Of a DNA stretch of 64,000 nucleotides, positions 47,153 to 57,987 are shown one piece after another. Within the stretch, counting starts at the first letter, position 1. Every line of letters begins with the position of its first letter. The notes under the pieces are model-generated. The model saw only the letters and a list, made by a program, of their open reading frames with translations. It was not told where the DNA came from and searched no databases. The stretch is from positions 186,001 to 250,000 of the forward strand of contig JAJNNX010000055.1 of the NCBI GenBank assembly GCA_023159155.1, given 5' to 3'. A program made the translations under genes and the position numbers. The stretch comes from Ustulina deusta. Its lineage: Eukaryota > Ascomycota > Sordariomycetes > Xylariales > Xylariaceae.

Positions 47153-50100
47153 AGGCTTTTGTGATCGGCGAAAAGGGACTTTAGTCAGATGTAGCTAATC
47201 CCGCTCGAAATGAAGATGCAAAGCGGAACCGGTTAAGAACTTTGTCGACAGACAGCGAGCCCTGCTTTGAGGTCGCTTCGAAGTTGGTCTTGACACATGC
47301 GTGATCAGAACCCTAAGAATCTTGCCGGTTACGTTGGTCCAAGCACAAATATATGAAGCGAACGATGATAAAATTAGGTATCAAACTGCCTCCATATGTT
47401 GTATTAGAAACTCGAACTTATAGTTGATAATTATGAAGTACTACTTCTAAGTAAATCTATGAATTCGAAGGCCGTATTGGCTGACATCCACCCTCGTAAA
47501 TTGGCAAGGTAACGTCACATATGGAGGGAGCGACAACGAATCCCTCGATGCGGCCTGAATCTACTCCTAGGATTAGCGTAACAAATGATCAATGGGTGGC
47601 TGACGTGGATTCCATTAAGGCGCCAAACATACTCCCGTCTCGTAGACGGTGAAAGCTAGATATGAGATCTTTCCGTATCATGACACTACTTTCTACAAGA
47701 AAAGAATGTGTTTTTGTACATTATTTGCGGAAACTATCTGGTCGGGAATCCTGGGGGTCTCATGCAGCAAAATTTATTCACGGGATAGGTAGGCATAGTA
47801 AAGAACGTCCAAACAAGTATGGGCTGGACTTTGATACTTCTGTATGCTATGGTTGCTACCTTCTGTGGCGCCATGTCAAAAAGCCGTAGCAGGCCCTAGT
47901 TAGAACAAATTTATATCAATTTTCTGCCTTCTGACGTCCTTTGGCTTGTTGCCACAACAGACAGTGTTATTTTTGCCCAATGGTGATGTAGCTACCTACG
48001 TTCTAGGATGTAATAGGTAAGTAACTAGTTGACCGACAAAAGTACAGTTTGTATAAATAGTTTTATGGAGCGAAGGGCTTGGTCTTCAATGGTTGACATG
48101 CCGCTTGCATAGACATACGTCCTTCGAAATCTACCATGCAGTTACAATCAGAAATTCGACCAACATACCCATATGGCCCCTTCCGCAGAAAGGAGACCAC
48201 AATGTGTGAATAAATAAAGGCTAGGCAATGGAGGTGTTTGAGGCGTCCGAATACTCCATCCATCCCCCCCTTTTTGGGATTTACTGGCAGGTACTACAAA
48301 TAGGGGCGTAGGAGACAGAGCGCTAGCTAATGAACGAAGCATCGGATTATGAAAAGATAATTCATGCACCACAAGTATTGATTTATGGAGGAAGCCATGT
48401 ACGGATCAATATGCAAAGGCGGCTTTGCTCAACAACTACAATAGTGAGATACCTGAGACATGAAGAATGGAACGTGGATTGTTTTTGTTATTAGTTTTAA
48501 TATCCCGAGTTGAATGCTACATGATGTTACCCCGGTGTCTGACAACTCATGACTACTTGCACAAATTTCGAACCTGTAGGCGATTTCCCGTCATGACTCA
48601 TGATGCAGTGCAAGAACAGCGATTTCGAGCTCCGATTAAAGGTTCAGGAGAGTGCGGGCGAATCTTTTAGATGGAATCACAAATACAGAGTGTTCTTCAA
48701 GCTCGTCAAAAAATATACAAGCATTAAAATACTCAGTAACTGCCACATAGTGGCCGCTATTCTCAGCTCTTCTAACCGGCCACCCCCAATGCCGGAGTTG
48801 ATAGGGATGGAACTAAATGTCTCTGGGCAACTTGAAATTACCAAGTCACCTTACATGAACATCTCATTGGGGAGTAGCACATTACACAGATTAGGACGTG
48901 TTTGTATTATAACTTGGGAAGAGAAAGTAACCTGCTAGCTTCAAGGGCTAGTTATTTCAGTCCGAGATAGAATATGTGCATATTATATCTAGGAAACACC
49001 CAGAAACAAATGTCCAGTCAGAACCATGGCCCTTGCTCATGGCTTTGCCAACCGGGGCGAGAATGACCTTTGACATCAATACCCCCCGACGACAAACATA
49101 GATTCTCTCGCTGTACCGGTTTAAATGTCTCACTGGCTGGGTACACTGCACCGGCGCTGGCCCCGGATAGCCTAACAATAGCCACAACGACAATTGAGAT
49201 TCCAAGCAGAAACATACCACTGGGGCAAAATTTCAAGTACCTGACATCCGCCTACTAGTGGTATAATGGTATATGAGTGTCTTGTCAGTTCCGACTTTCC
49301 ATAGGAATCCAAGCTACCTCGTGTGAGTGGAGGGCTTCCGAGCGTTACGGCGACGGCGAGAATACCTGCGAACACAACACTTCGTCTGTAAAACCTGGTT
49401 GCCTGCCTAGCTACTTGGCTCCCATGACGGAACAAGAACCAACCTCACCAAAGGACTCCGTACACTAGCCAATATGCGCTCGATGTTTGCAATCCAATTA
49501 CGTCATGGCGTGACAGACAAGTCTCGTACAAATTAGAGAAATATTCCCTCGGCAGTATCCATTCTGCTACTGATGAGCGCTGCACCCCGTACCAAGGACA
49601 ACAGAGTATAAGCCGTGGACGAATAGAGAGCATTGATGCCATAGAAAACTACAATCCAACCGTTAGAAAAAAGGGAGACATTGCTGGATTCCTCTCTGGG
49701 CATACGAGCTGGCGTGAATAACTCGAGAGCTCGGGACGAACATATACGATTCGATGTTAATAACCAAAGATATTACAATCTGACCAAATTCGTACGCGGA
49801 TAGAAAAAGTGATGACCCGGCCAATTTTCTGCAGATGCATAGATAATTTATTGGATGCCCTAACCGATGGGGGCTGACAAAGAACAACCTGACTGACAAG
49901 TCCTGAGCACAGACTATCTCGACTTTGTAGGTAACGCTAGCTAAGACTCAGCTGTCGTGAGATCTCCTCGTTTCGAATGCACATGTAAGGCCTCCTCAAA
50001 GGCCGGACAAACATATCCGTGAACCCATACCCAATTCAAGGGTATTTCCGACACGAATCTCTGTAAACGTAGCATCTTCACGTGCAACTGGACACGGGTT

Positions 50101-50188
50101 GCTGCTTCGAAGAGCAATATGCCATGTAGAGCAAAGACGCGAAGGAATCACCCCTGTGGGGAGGCGAGGGACCCTCATCAGATGCCGG

Positions 50189-51174
50189 CTATGCGACGAC
50201 ACTGAAACCAAAGGACCCGTCAAAAATATCCAAGTCCTCGGGAACCTTGCCTCCACGCATGGCCTTCAGCACGTGTAATTCGGGGACTTTCCCAGATTGA
50301 TAGAATTTCAGGAGGTTTTCCATGTCCTCGTCGGCGAGGGTGCACATCTCGTCCCAGCTGTAGGCGTCGCTCACCTTGGTCATCCAGCGCATCCTCTTGG
50401 ACCCGTCGGCAGGATCGGGCACCATGCTGCGGAGCCTGACGCGCAGCTCGCCGATCCTCTCGACGGCGTTGCCGACGCCGGGGGGCAACTGGTTCCCGAT
50501 CCACTTCCGGATGCTCGCGGCCAGGCGCGGGCCGTTGCCGTTGGTGCTCACCATGATCTGGAGCGGGCCATCGCGGTGGACGCTTCCGAAGTAGAAGTCG
50601 CACTCGGCCGGAACGTCGGCAATGTTGGCCGGGATGCGACGCTCCTTGCAGAGCTTCCAGATCTGCGTCGAGGCAGCGGGATCGTCGACGGCGACGAGGA
50701 CCATGTCGGGAGGGGTGTTTGTGGGAGGGAGAGTCTCGAGGTCGGCGGGTTCGAATACGCGGTCAATGTGCGTGACCTTGTCGTTGTTGTCGACGCGATG
50801 GCGCACTTCGGGGTTGAGGCCAGAAGACGGGCACACGACGACGACGGCGGCATCGGCATTGAGAGCATTTAGGATTCTGCCGGCGGCGACCTATTCGAAT
50901 GAAGAAACGAACGGCCTTGTCAGCTTCGACGCGGACGAGAGGAACGACACGGTCTGCCAAGCAAACGGAAGGGGGCGGTGGATGGAGGTTGTCGATGACG
51001 GGGAATGGGGAATGGGGAATGGGCAATAGAGAATAGAGAGCGAGAATAACAAGAAAACATGCTGACCTCGCCGCCGCCAACAACCAGCACAGTCTTGTTC
51101 TTGATCTGCCAGGCCAGGATCAAACTGCCTCCCCCTTGGACGTCGGGGAATGTCTGTCGGTCGATATTGGCCAT
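50189..51174 (-). CDS. MET8: Met8-type siroheme synthase (precorrin-2 dehydrogenase/ferrochelatase)
   Basis: Model: exons 51174-51067 and 50890-50189, phase-0 junction, 269 aa, close to the yeast protein. The Rossmann motif TVLVVGGGEVAAGRI spans the intron exactly, which confirms the splice. VCPSSGLNPEV and VAVDDPAAS continue the NAD-binding fold. IPANIADVPAECDFYFGSVH contains the conserved Asp region used for dehydrogenation and chelation, followed by STNGNGPRLAASIRKWI. The enzyme converts precorrin-2 to sirohydrochlorin and inserts iron to make siroheme, the cofactor of sulfite and nitrite reductase. The C-terminal helical part is shorter on landmarks but complete to the stop. The intron (50891-51066) contains CATTCCC repeats. 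The gene is divergent from Vac1. Confidence 0.9.
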
Positions 51175-52106
51175 GTTGGATGATTGCTCATGGCACCCGG
51201 GTCTCTCGACACGTGAAGGTATGCGTAGAGGAGCGAGAACGGCTCGGAGAACGGCTCATGGTGGCATTGCGATGTTGATGCTCCTTGCTGGCTAGTCATG
51301 AAGAAATTGTCTGGTTCATGCCGAGGGTCCTGAAGCCCGTGTTGGGGACTTTTACGCCAATGACGTCGCCGCTGCGGAATAGTTTTGGTGGGGCGGGCGC
51401 TTATCGTGTTACCGCCCCTGTCCTGTCCCCGGTCCTTGCCCAGAGCCTGTTACAGGTGACAGGATGTGCCTAGGTAGGTACTTACTTAGACTGCCCAGTC
51501 GGTACCTCCCCGTCCGCCTGCCTCCACCTGCCTCCACCTCGCCAAGCGCCAAATCACGCATCACCGCCCCTCCTTTGCACACTCCCTACAGATGTACTTA
51601 CCTAGGTGTCGGGTAGGTACAATAGGCATGTGTCAATACCTGTACTTACCTACCTAAGCACATACCCAACGTCCTCCCTCCAGCCCAAGATCTTGTGATA
51701 GCTCTCCAACTTCAAACACCAACCCCAACCCCATGCAAAACCCTCGCCTCGTCTCTTCCCTGCACTGCTACCCTACTGCCTTGCTTATATTGTCTGGCGA
51801 ATCCGTTTTCTCGCATTCCCAGCCTTGTTCTCGTCCAACCGTTCGCTGACTCATGCCGTCGTAACCAACCGCTGGTCCAGCCAGCCCAGACTAGAGACTT
51901 CATTCGTCTGCCTGCGGCCATCCTTCCAATTCGCCTTCTTCTCCCAGTCCCGGCTCGAGCGTTGCCAGTAACCCATCGTCTCCGCTGCCTTCCGCTGGTT
52001 TCCGCTGATCTCTCAAGAGAATCGTCCCTCTGCCTCCTGTTTCCTCGAGACAGTGGGATAGATGGCTCTATTCCCTGCTCCAGCGCTGTAGCCTCCTCCT
52101 CTCGTC
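51175..52106. other. Divergent intergenic region between MET8 and VAC1
   Basis: About 930 bases. Positions 51468-51655 carry TAGGTAC/GTACCTA words. The part nearest VAC1 (51690-52100) is C/T-rich, as expected for its 5' leader. An open frame there (51695-52135) is low-complexity, overlaps the VAC1 start and is probably not coding. Confidence 0.6.
51468..51655. repeat. TAGGTAC/GTACCTA word cluster
   Basis: Several AGGTAGGTAC, GTACTTACCTA and CTTACCTACCTA copies in the MET8-VAC1 promoter region, as in the other clusters of this window. Confidence 0.75.
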
Positions 52107-54083
52107 ATGTCCGGACGCAAACTCGGGGGAGGTAGGGTCTTGGGAAGCGGGAAGGGTCTTGCACCCCCCGCGTCACCGACAGTTCGTAGGGAGAGCGCGA
52201 CGAGCCCTTCCGCGCCCTCCGACAGTACCCTGTCCGTCGGCTCGTCTGCAGCCTCCGTCTCGCCAAGCGCCTCGAGTCCCTTGCCCGACTTCGCTCAGGA
52301 CCTGACTTCCAACATCAGTCTCGCCGGACCTAGTGACGTCGGAAATGCGAGTTCTAGGCTCGTCTGTCCCATCTGCAACGAGGAGATGCTCACCCTCTTG
52401 CAGTTGAACCGCCATATCGATGACAACCACCAGGAGCTGCCCGAGTTGGAGCACGATGAGGTCAAGTCCTGGATAGATAAGCAGGTTCTCAAGGCGAAGC
52501 GCTTCCAGCCCCTTTCTCTCATTAACCAGAAACTGCGAGGTCTCGACGTCTTCGAATCCAACGAATCGCTGCCACCTCCTCCACCCGCATCTGTGCGAAC
52601 AGCTAGGGTGCCTGCCCCTGAAACCCCCGTCGACCCCGATGATTTGATTACTACCTCACATTGGCAGAGGCCGGGGCTTAACGACTTGTGCACCGACCCG
52701 GCCTGTGGAAAACGCCTTGGCGCCGTCAACGGCAGCATCAATTGTAGGCAGTGCGGTCGTCTATTTTGTGAGGAGCACACCATGTACCAGATGAAGCTCT
52801 CAAGATCAGCCGCACACGAACCCGTGAGGGGCTACTGGTACAGGGTCTGCGAAACGTGCTACAAGTCGAGAGAGGGGTACAATGATCACAATGGCTTCAT
52901 ACAGGACCACACCCGGAATTTTGCAGCCATACGGAGGAAGAGGGTGGACAAACAGACCCTCGAAGTATCACGTCTTGAGAAAAGGCTTACCAAATTGACA
53001 CACATATTGGCGAATCCTCCTAGTGCGGTGTCGACCAGCGGCGGCGGCAGCTTGCTGTCTGTTTCGTCTCTGAACGGCCAGCGGAATCCGCGCAAGGTTC
53101 TCGAGCAGGCGGTCGTGACCTGGGAGGAAGACGCGAAGGTCCCCAGATGCCCATTCTGCCAGCAGGAGTTTGGGTCATGGACATTCAGGCGCCATCATTG
53201 TCGCCTATGTGGAAGAGTGGTGTGCGCAGACCTGCAAACAGCATGTTCGTCTGAGGTAGGTCTGAACGTCGCAAACACTTCGCCCGCGCCGTCAGAGAAA
53301 GCAGAAGGCGGCTCCATGTACGTCGACATAAGGATGTGTCGCGCTTGCAAATTCACCATTTTTGCCAAACGAGATTTTGTTGAGTCCGTCATGCGAAAAC
53401 CTCCAGATCAGCAAGCATACGAGATACTGAGGCAATTCGAGCGAGGCATAGAATTGCTGCTGCCTACATTCCAGCGGGCTCTCTTACCTCTACAAGACGA
53501 GAGCAACCCGCCTAATCATTCTCAAATACAAGAAGCGGCTAAGCTTCGAAAGAGATTGACCGATAGCTTTACCAAGTACGATGTGGCAGCAAGGCGTATA
53601 CGCGATATGAAGACCGATAGCCCGTCTCAGCAGCGGCTACAAAAAGCAATCTATCAAGCGGCGTCGTCTTTTCTTCACATGCATATGCTACCCTTAAAAA
53701 ACCTACCCCGACTATTGAAGCAGAATAGTTCAAGCAGCTCTAGAAGCCGCCTTGCGCCCAACGGCCATGTCTCAAGTCCGCTACGGCAAGGAGATGTGCT
53801 TGAGACGGCAAGCCAGACAAGCGAGGGAAGTACTGTGGTTTCTGCCCTAGAAACGGAAGAGAAGGAGCTACGGGAGCGTCTCATAGTGCTCGAGGAGCAG
53901 AGGTATATGGTACAAAAGATGATCGGTGCCTCTAGGGGTGCGCGGCGATTTGAAGAGGTGAGCGCCCTCACACGGAACGTAGAGGAGCTCGACAAAGAGA
54001 TTGAGGAAGCCAGGGTCAACATAAGTGACGTGGAACAACGCTGGCAGGGACTATATGCCAACGGCAGGCCTGCGCCTCCGTAA
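52107..54083 (+). CDS. VAC1: Vac1/Pep7 endosomal FYVE protein (rabenosyn family)
   Basis: Single-exon frame of 658 aa. A C2H2-type finger lies near residue 90 (CPICNEEMLTLLQLNRHIDD). A degenerate zinc domain spans about 195-253 (CGKRLGAVNGSINCRQCGRL, YRVCETCY). A full FYVE finger spans about 345-425 with the PI3P-binding signature RRHHCRLCGRVVC and a distal MCRAC. After it come helices (EILRQFERGIELLLPTFQRA) and a C-terminal coiled coil (ETEEKELRERLIVLEEQRY) corresponding to the Rab-binding part. In yeast this protein tethers Golgi vesicles to endosomes with the Rab5 homologue Vps21 and the SM protein Vps45. Order and spacing match the family. The Ser/Pro-rich first 80 residues are variable. 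Confidence 0.92.
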   Translation: MSGRKLGGGRVLGSGKGLAPPASPTVRRESATSPSAPSDSTLSVGSSAASVSPSASSPLPDFAQDLTSNISLAGPSDVGNASSRLVCPICNEEMLTLLQLNRHIDDNHQELPELEHDEVKSWIDKQVLKAKRFQPLSLINQKLRGLDVFESNESLPPPPPASVRTARVPAPETPVDPDDLITTSHWQRPGLNDLCTDPACGKRLGAVNGSINCRQCGRLFCEEHTMYQMKLSRSAAHEPVRGYWYRVCETCYKSREGYNDHNGFIQDHTRNFAAIRRKRVDKQTLEVSRLEKRLTKLTHILANPPSAVSTSGGGSLLSVSSLNGQRNPRKVLEQAVVTWEEDAKVPRCPFCQQEFGSWTFRRHHCRLCGRVVCADLQTACSSEVGLNVANTSPAPSEKAEGGSMYVDIRMCRACKFTIFAKRDFVESVMRKPPDQQAYEILRQFERGIELLLPTFQRALLPLQDESNPPNHSQIQEAAKLRKRLTDSFTKYDVAARRIRDMKTDSPSQQRLQKAIYQAASSFLHMHMLPLKNLPRLLKQNSSSSSRSRLAPNGHVSSPLRQGDVLETASQTSEGSTVVSALETEEKELRERLIVLEEQRYMVQKMIGASRGARRFEEVSALTRNVEELDKEIEEARVNISDVEQRWQGLYANGRPAPP

Positions 54084-54383
54084 CGACGACCATAGAAAAG
54101 TTATTTGATCGTGAAACATTGGTGCAACGGAATGAATTGAGTTCTCTATTTGTTTCTGGGGGAGGGAGGGGGGAAGGGGGGATGTTAAAATCTCTGCATG
54201 GCACGGCGTTGGGTCGAGTCATCAGCATTTCTTCATTTGCTCGGCGAGCACAGAATCACGTTGAAAGTCTAGCATCGCCATACTCATTGCCTTTGTTGTT
54301 TCTCTATGAAGAAGTAAAAAATGATACCCATTCTTATAGACCCTGACTTTCTTCCCAGCCCCCTTTCGATAGAATGCAGGCTG
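54084..54383. other. Convergent 3' spacer between VAC1 and the 2EXR gene
   Basis: 300 bases with both 3' untranslated regions and a G-rich run near 54158-54182. Nothing else seen. Confidence 0.6.
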
Positions 54384-55535
54384 TCAAGAAGAACGCGAGG
54401 GCCTCTTCGGTGAATAAAGAAGCGCTGATCTGAGATACCTCTCTCGTATATTATTCGTTTCAGGCCGTACCTTGACGACGTGGTCCGTTGTGGGAAAGTC
54501 TTCGGGAAGGTTGAAGTCCCCTGTCCTCCATGGTAGTTGCACATAGCAATCGCCAAAGCGGTCCCAGACGGTCTCCGGGTTATACGTCAGCTTCCCGAGC
54601 TCAGGCTCGCCGACAGCCTGGGTGAGGACGTGCCCGAGGAGTAAACGCCCCGACCACCTTTCCCTAGGATGGGATTGGAGATATTCGGGTATATGGCCGT
54701 ACAGCAGGCCGAGCACAGCGTCGGAAATGTTCCGGAGCGACGCCGGACTGCAGCGTATCATTCCCACACAGAGCCGGCTTACGGGAATAGCTCGGGGCAG
54801 TTCGGGGGTGAGTCGCGGATCGTAGGCCCAGCCTTCATATGCATCCCCCGTGGCTGGCCCATCGACATCGTCGTCGTCGTCGTCACCAGTGAAGAAAACG
54901 GGGGTCTCTTCGTGCGGCAGGTTGAAGCTGCAGTTCTCGACGGATAGATAGAGAATATCACCAATAGGCAGCTGGACGGTTCGGTGGACCACGGGCTCGG
55001 TCAACGATTCACCGACTTCGTTGTCCCGAATATGCAGCGGCGTCTTCCGCAGCTGCCCGTCGACGGCGCGCACGAAGAGCCCCCGTTTCGGGCGTGTGAG
55101 GGTGATGGTGGCCGTCTTGGACTCCGGAATGGCGCAGACGAGCCGCGCCTCGCGGCACGACTGGCGCACGGCGTAGCGTGCCTGCCACGACGAGGGGTCG
55201 TAGCAAAAGACGTCGTCGTCGGCATCCTCGATGTCGAGACGGTGGAGGTCGAGGTATGCCCAGGGCGGAGAGGTGCTCCGGTTACAGCCTTCGTGGTCGT
55301 TGGGGAAGCAATGTACGTTGAAAAAGTTGATGCCGGGTGATGGGACAGCGAAGCGCCAGATTTGATGGCGGAGCTCCGGGGGTAGGTCGACGAAGCGAGG
55401 GAACTGTGGCGTTGTCTCGGGTGGAGTTGTTTGAGAGGCAGCGGAAGAGGAATCATCGGTGCCATCTTTGTTGTTGTCGATGGCCGTGGTGATTACTCTT
55501 GCCGAACCAGACATCGTGGGCAAATATGATGTCAT
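54384..55535 (-). CDS. 2EXR-domain protein
   Basis: Single-exon frame of 383 aa. Residues about 44-75 read FPRFVDLPPELRHQIWRFAV, the hallmark of the fungal 2EXR family (an F-box-like Leu-Pro-x-Glu-hydrophobic-Arg segment at the start). It is followed by ARYAVRQSCREARLVCAIPE, a usual second landmark in which old Arg/Cys residues precede the variable part. Family members are numerous in filamentous fungi and mostly uncharacterised, so no specific function is assigned. An Asp-rich run (GDDDDDDVDG) is near residue 218. The start could be the second Met, at 55514 (MSGSARV). The upstream DNA is the TAGGTAC-rich region shared with the divergent kinetochore gene. Confidence 0.8.
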   Translation of the reverse strand: MTSYLPTMSGSARVITTAIDNNKDGTDDSSSAASQTTPPETTPQFPRFVDLPPELRHQIWRFAVPSPGINFFNVHCFPNDHEGCNRSTSPPWAYLDLHRLDIEDADDDVFCYDPSSWQARYAVRQSCREARLVCAIPESKTATITLTRPKRGLFVRAVDGQLRKTPLHIRDNEVGESLTEPVVHRTVQLPIGDILYLSVENCSFNLPHEETPVFFTGDDDDDDVDGPATGDAYEGWAYDPRLTPELPRAIPVSRLCVGMIRCSPASLRNISDAVLGLLYGHIPEYLQSHPRERWSGRLLLGHVLTQAVGEPELGKLTYNPETVWDRFGDCYVQLPWRTGDFNLPEDFPTTDHVVKVRPETNNIRERYLRSALLYSPKRPSRSS

Positions 55536-56319
55536 AGAGGTCTTCTTTTAACAGAGATGCAATACAATTTATATGAGGTGTCAGGATGTCATAAGGAATG
55601 TTATATGTTATAGTGGGATAATGCGGGTTCCAAAAGCACAAATTTGACACCCTTTCTATATACCTACTGATAAAATGATCAATATGAGTAGGTAGGTAGG
55701 GACCAAATTATTTGTACAACAGCTGCTCTTTCATGTAGGTAGCTTAGGTTTAGGTATCTAGGAATCATCAGGCACTTTGGGACCTAGAAGATACCTTATG
55801 GATATGTGGTGGTAACCCCACTCACTATACCGATTTCCGAGAGCTACCTACCTACATAGGTATAGGTACCTCGGTCCCTAAGGTACATACGTGTAGGTAA
55901 GGTACCTCGCAGATCAATTAGTTGAATGTCAACATCTACCTAGGTACCTTAGGTACCTAAAATATATTTATTATATTATACATCTCGACTCAACATTTGC
56001 GCTTCCAACGCATTGTCAACTCATCCTCATCCCGCAGCAAAAAGCCGATACTTCGCAATTCCCTCGGTCTGACGCGCAGGCGATTCCCACAGTCCAATCT
56101 TTAGCCGCTATCTGGACACCGCCCCGCCTTTGACTACAGAAAGACGCGTCTTCGTCGTAAAACCTCCAGGGCTCGCCATCCTCACGCGCGCGCGATCTGA
56201 GGTAGCAGTTCAGCCATTCTCACGTCGCCATGACGCCGATTTCTACCTCTGCACTTTAAATCCGATGCAGGCCATTTCGCCATCAAAGTCACACATACAC
56301 AAAAACAGCACACGGCCCA
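55536..56319. other. Divergent promoter region between the 2EXR and Fta1 genes
   Basis: 780 bases. The central 300 (55684-55975) are packed with TAGGTAC/GTACCTA words ending in an AT run (55962-55982). The open frame at 56130-56396 overlaps the Fta1 start in another frame and is not supported. Confidence 0.6.
55684..55975. repeat. TAGGTAC/GTACCTA word cluster, the densest in the window
   Basis: Includes runs such as CTACCTACCTACATAGG and CCTAGGTACCTTAGGTACC, many of them palindromic, between two divergent genes. Confidence 0.8.
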
Positions 56320-57987
56320 ATGCCTCGGACAAAACGAGGACGGCCTGCAACAGCAGCAGCGCAACAGCCCGAACCCGAACCCGTCGCCGACGATGAAGGC
56401 GACACCAACGACAACGCCTCAGACCAGACAGATCGAGATCAAAACTCGGGCTCGGATTCGGATCCAGATGTAGGCCAGACGGAAGCCGAATCCACGGATT
56501 TCAAGTTCTTCAACACGACCTTCTCCACCTTCCGCGTCTCCCCGCTATACGTAGGCCAGAACGCCCTCACGCCGACGGGGCTCGAGACGCTCTCCCGACG
56601 TCTACGCGACACCCTCGTGGGTGACGTGGTGCGCGGCGTGCAGGTGGGCCTCGAGAGCGGCGATGCCACCCTCGGTCGCCTTGGCGTGCTGGAGAGGGTG
56701 GAATGGCGAGAGTGTAGGCTGGGAACCATCCTTCCCACATTGGCAGATGCAGAGAGGAGGACACAGGACGAAGCGAGAAAGCGCCCCCGTGGCATACAGG
56801 CGGGGAGAGGGAGAGAGAGAGGTGGGGGTGGGGGCAAGGGTAAGGGAATACAAGCGGAGCGGGTGCGGCATCTCCTGTGTCTAGAGCTGGAGTACGAGAA
56901 GGCCACCTTCAGCGCCCTGATGCTGCCATCGCTCGATGCCCGGAATGGAAAACAGAGCTGGGGTGAGACTGGGGACGAGGATGAAGATGAAGATGAATCG
57001 CCGCGGCCCCAAAACCCTCCCTCGTGGACACGGAACCGCGCAAACCCGAAAGGTAAACCGCGAGACGGTGGGAAAGAGGCAGAAGACGATGACAAAAGCA
57101 GTGCCTTTGCACACTTCCCTCTACTCCTAACGCGCATGCCCGCCCCGCTCAAGTCTGTCCTGGTAGATTTCCTCTCGAGCATCTTCGACTGCCGGATCAG
57201 CCCACTATACCTGGGAACGCGGACGCTAATACGCAGTTGGGAGTGCTGGATAGAAGAGAGCGGCGTCGGCACCGGCAAGGTGCTCAATAAAGACGTCGCG
57301 CTAACACTTGGCTTTCACCTTGAACCTTCTCCGATAGCGACAGACACGAAAAGAACAAGCCTAGCACCAGACCAACACCAGAACCCCCACGGCCCCAAAA
57401 AACCGTTGGTGTCGGGCCTCAGGGCCATCGATGTCGTGGTGCCGTCCGAAGAAGTCGGTCGCTTCCTGCGCGTCGGCAAGAGGTCGATCACAGACTCTAT
57501 GAACGCCGATAACGGCAAGGGCAAGCTAGGTAGTAGAAAACGTCCCGCGGACACGACAGACCAAGAGAAAGAGAGGCTCCGACGCCGGAGGTTAGGGGGC
57601 GGGAAAGATGAAGAGGGATGGGCGTGGCGAGAGAGCCCGCGACAGCAAGACCCAGACCGAGATGACCAACTCGACGACGACGACGACGGCATAGACACCT
57701 TCGCCCAACCCTTCACAAACGCGCTATCGCACTACCTAGACCGCCACCTAGCCCTCGACGTGACGCACCCGGGCGTGCGTGTGCTCCGCGTCGTCTGCGA
57801 CGCCTTTGCGCTATCCGAGACTCGGATGAAAGTCTTCGCGCCCCGAGGAGGAGGAGGCAAAGGCGGCAACACAGATCCCACCTCCATCGCCATCGACACA
57901 TTCCTGCGCAACTTGATTCGCAGGGCCCAGGGCCGGGAATGGGGCGATGGTGCCTTGCGGCTGGCAAATCTTCGCGTCATAGCGTGA
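56320..57987 (+). CDS. fta1: Kinetochore protein Fta1/CENP-L family (Sim4 complex)
   Basis: Single-exon frame of 555 aa. After an acidic N-terminus, the segment near residues 62-105 (FKFFNTTFSTFRVSPLYVG, then LSRRLRDTLVGDVVRGVQVG) matches the start of the Fta1/CENP-L family, with its short TFxTxRxSPLY motif. A second block (FPLLLTRMPAPLKSVLVDFL, SIFDCRISPLYLGTRTLI) and a third at the C-terminus (HPGVRVLRVVCDAFALSETR) continue the fold. Between them are three charged, low-complexity insertions rich in Gly/Arg, Asp/Glu and Arg, so the protein is larger than the yeast relative Iml3. Members sit in the constitutive centromere network with a CENP-N partner. The call rests on motif recognition; the insertions make it moderately rather than fully certain. 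Confidence 0.7.
   Translation: MPRTKRGRPATAAAQQPEPEPVADDEGDTNDNASDQTDRDQNSGSDSDPDVGQTEAESTDFKFFNTTFSTFRVSPLYVGQNALTPTGLETLSRRLRDTLVGDVVRGVQVGLESGDATLGRLGVLERVEWRECRLGTILPTLADAERRTQDEARKRPRGIQAGRGRERGGGGGKGKGIQAERVRHLLCLELEYEKATFSALMLPSLDARNGKQSWGETGDEDEDEDESPRPQNPPSWTRNRANPKGKPRDGGKEAEDDDKSSAFAHFPLLLTRMPAPLKSVLVDFLSSIFDCRISPLYLGTRTLIRSWECWIEESGVGTGKVLNKDVALTLGFHLEPSPIATDTKRTSLAPDQHQNPHGPKKPLVSGLRAIDVVVPSEEVGRFLRVGKRSITDSMNADNGKGKLGSRKRPADTTDQEKERLRRRRLGGGKDEEGWAWRESPRQQDPDRDDQLDDDDDGIDTFAQPFTNALSHYLDRHLALDVTHPGVRVLRVVCDAFALSETRMKVFAPRGGGGKGGNTDPTSIAIDTFLRNLIRRAQGREWGDGALRLANLRVIA

Larger units (their letters stand above)
37759..50188. other. 12.4-kb gene-poor region
   Basis: No open frame above about 180 codons on either strand, and none with a recognisable domain apart from a decayed zinc-cluster segment at 39607-39780. 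Base composition is mixed, not the extreme AT-richness expected of heavily RIP-mutated repeats. Positions 37759-39500 may be the medA promoter and leader. Positions 39800-50188 show only scattered frames of 60-140 codons. No tRNA, rRNA or intact transposon was recognised. A multi-exon gene with short exons, or a non-coding RNA, could have been missed. Confidence 0.55.

Noticed and set aside
49255..49300. tRNA-like string TAGTGGTATAATGG
   Set aside because: It resembles a tRNA D-arm start, but no anticodon stem, T-arm or acceptor stem could be matched around it.
39800..50188. RIP-mutated transposon as explanation for the gene desert
   Set aside because: Composition is mixed rather than strongly AT-rich and no transposase or polymerase fragments were recognised.
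50297..50872. 191-codon plus-strand frame
   Set aside because: Antisense of MET8, which has a recognisable NAD-binding motif and correct splicing.
54669..55340. Plus-strand frames across the 2EXR gene
   Set aside because: Antisense shadows; the 2EXR motif is on the minus strand in a single uninterrupted frame.
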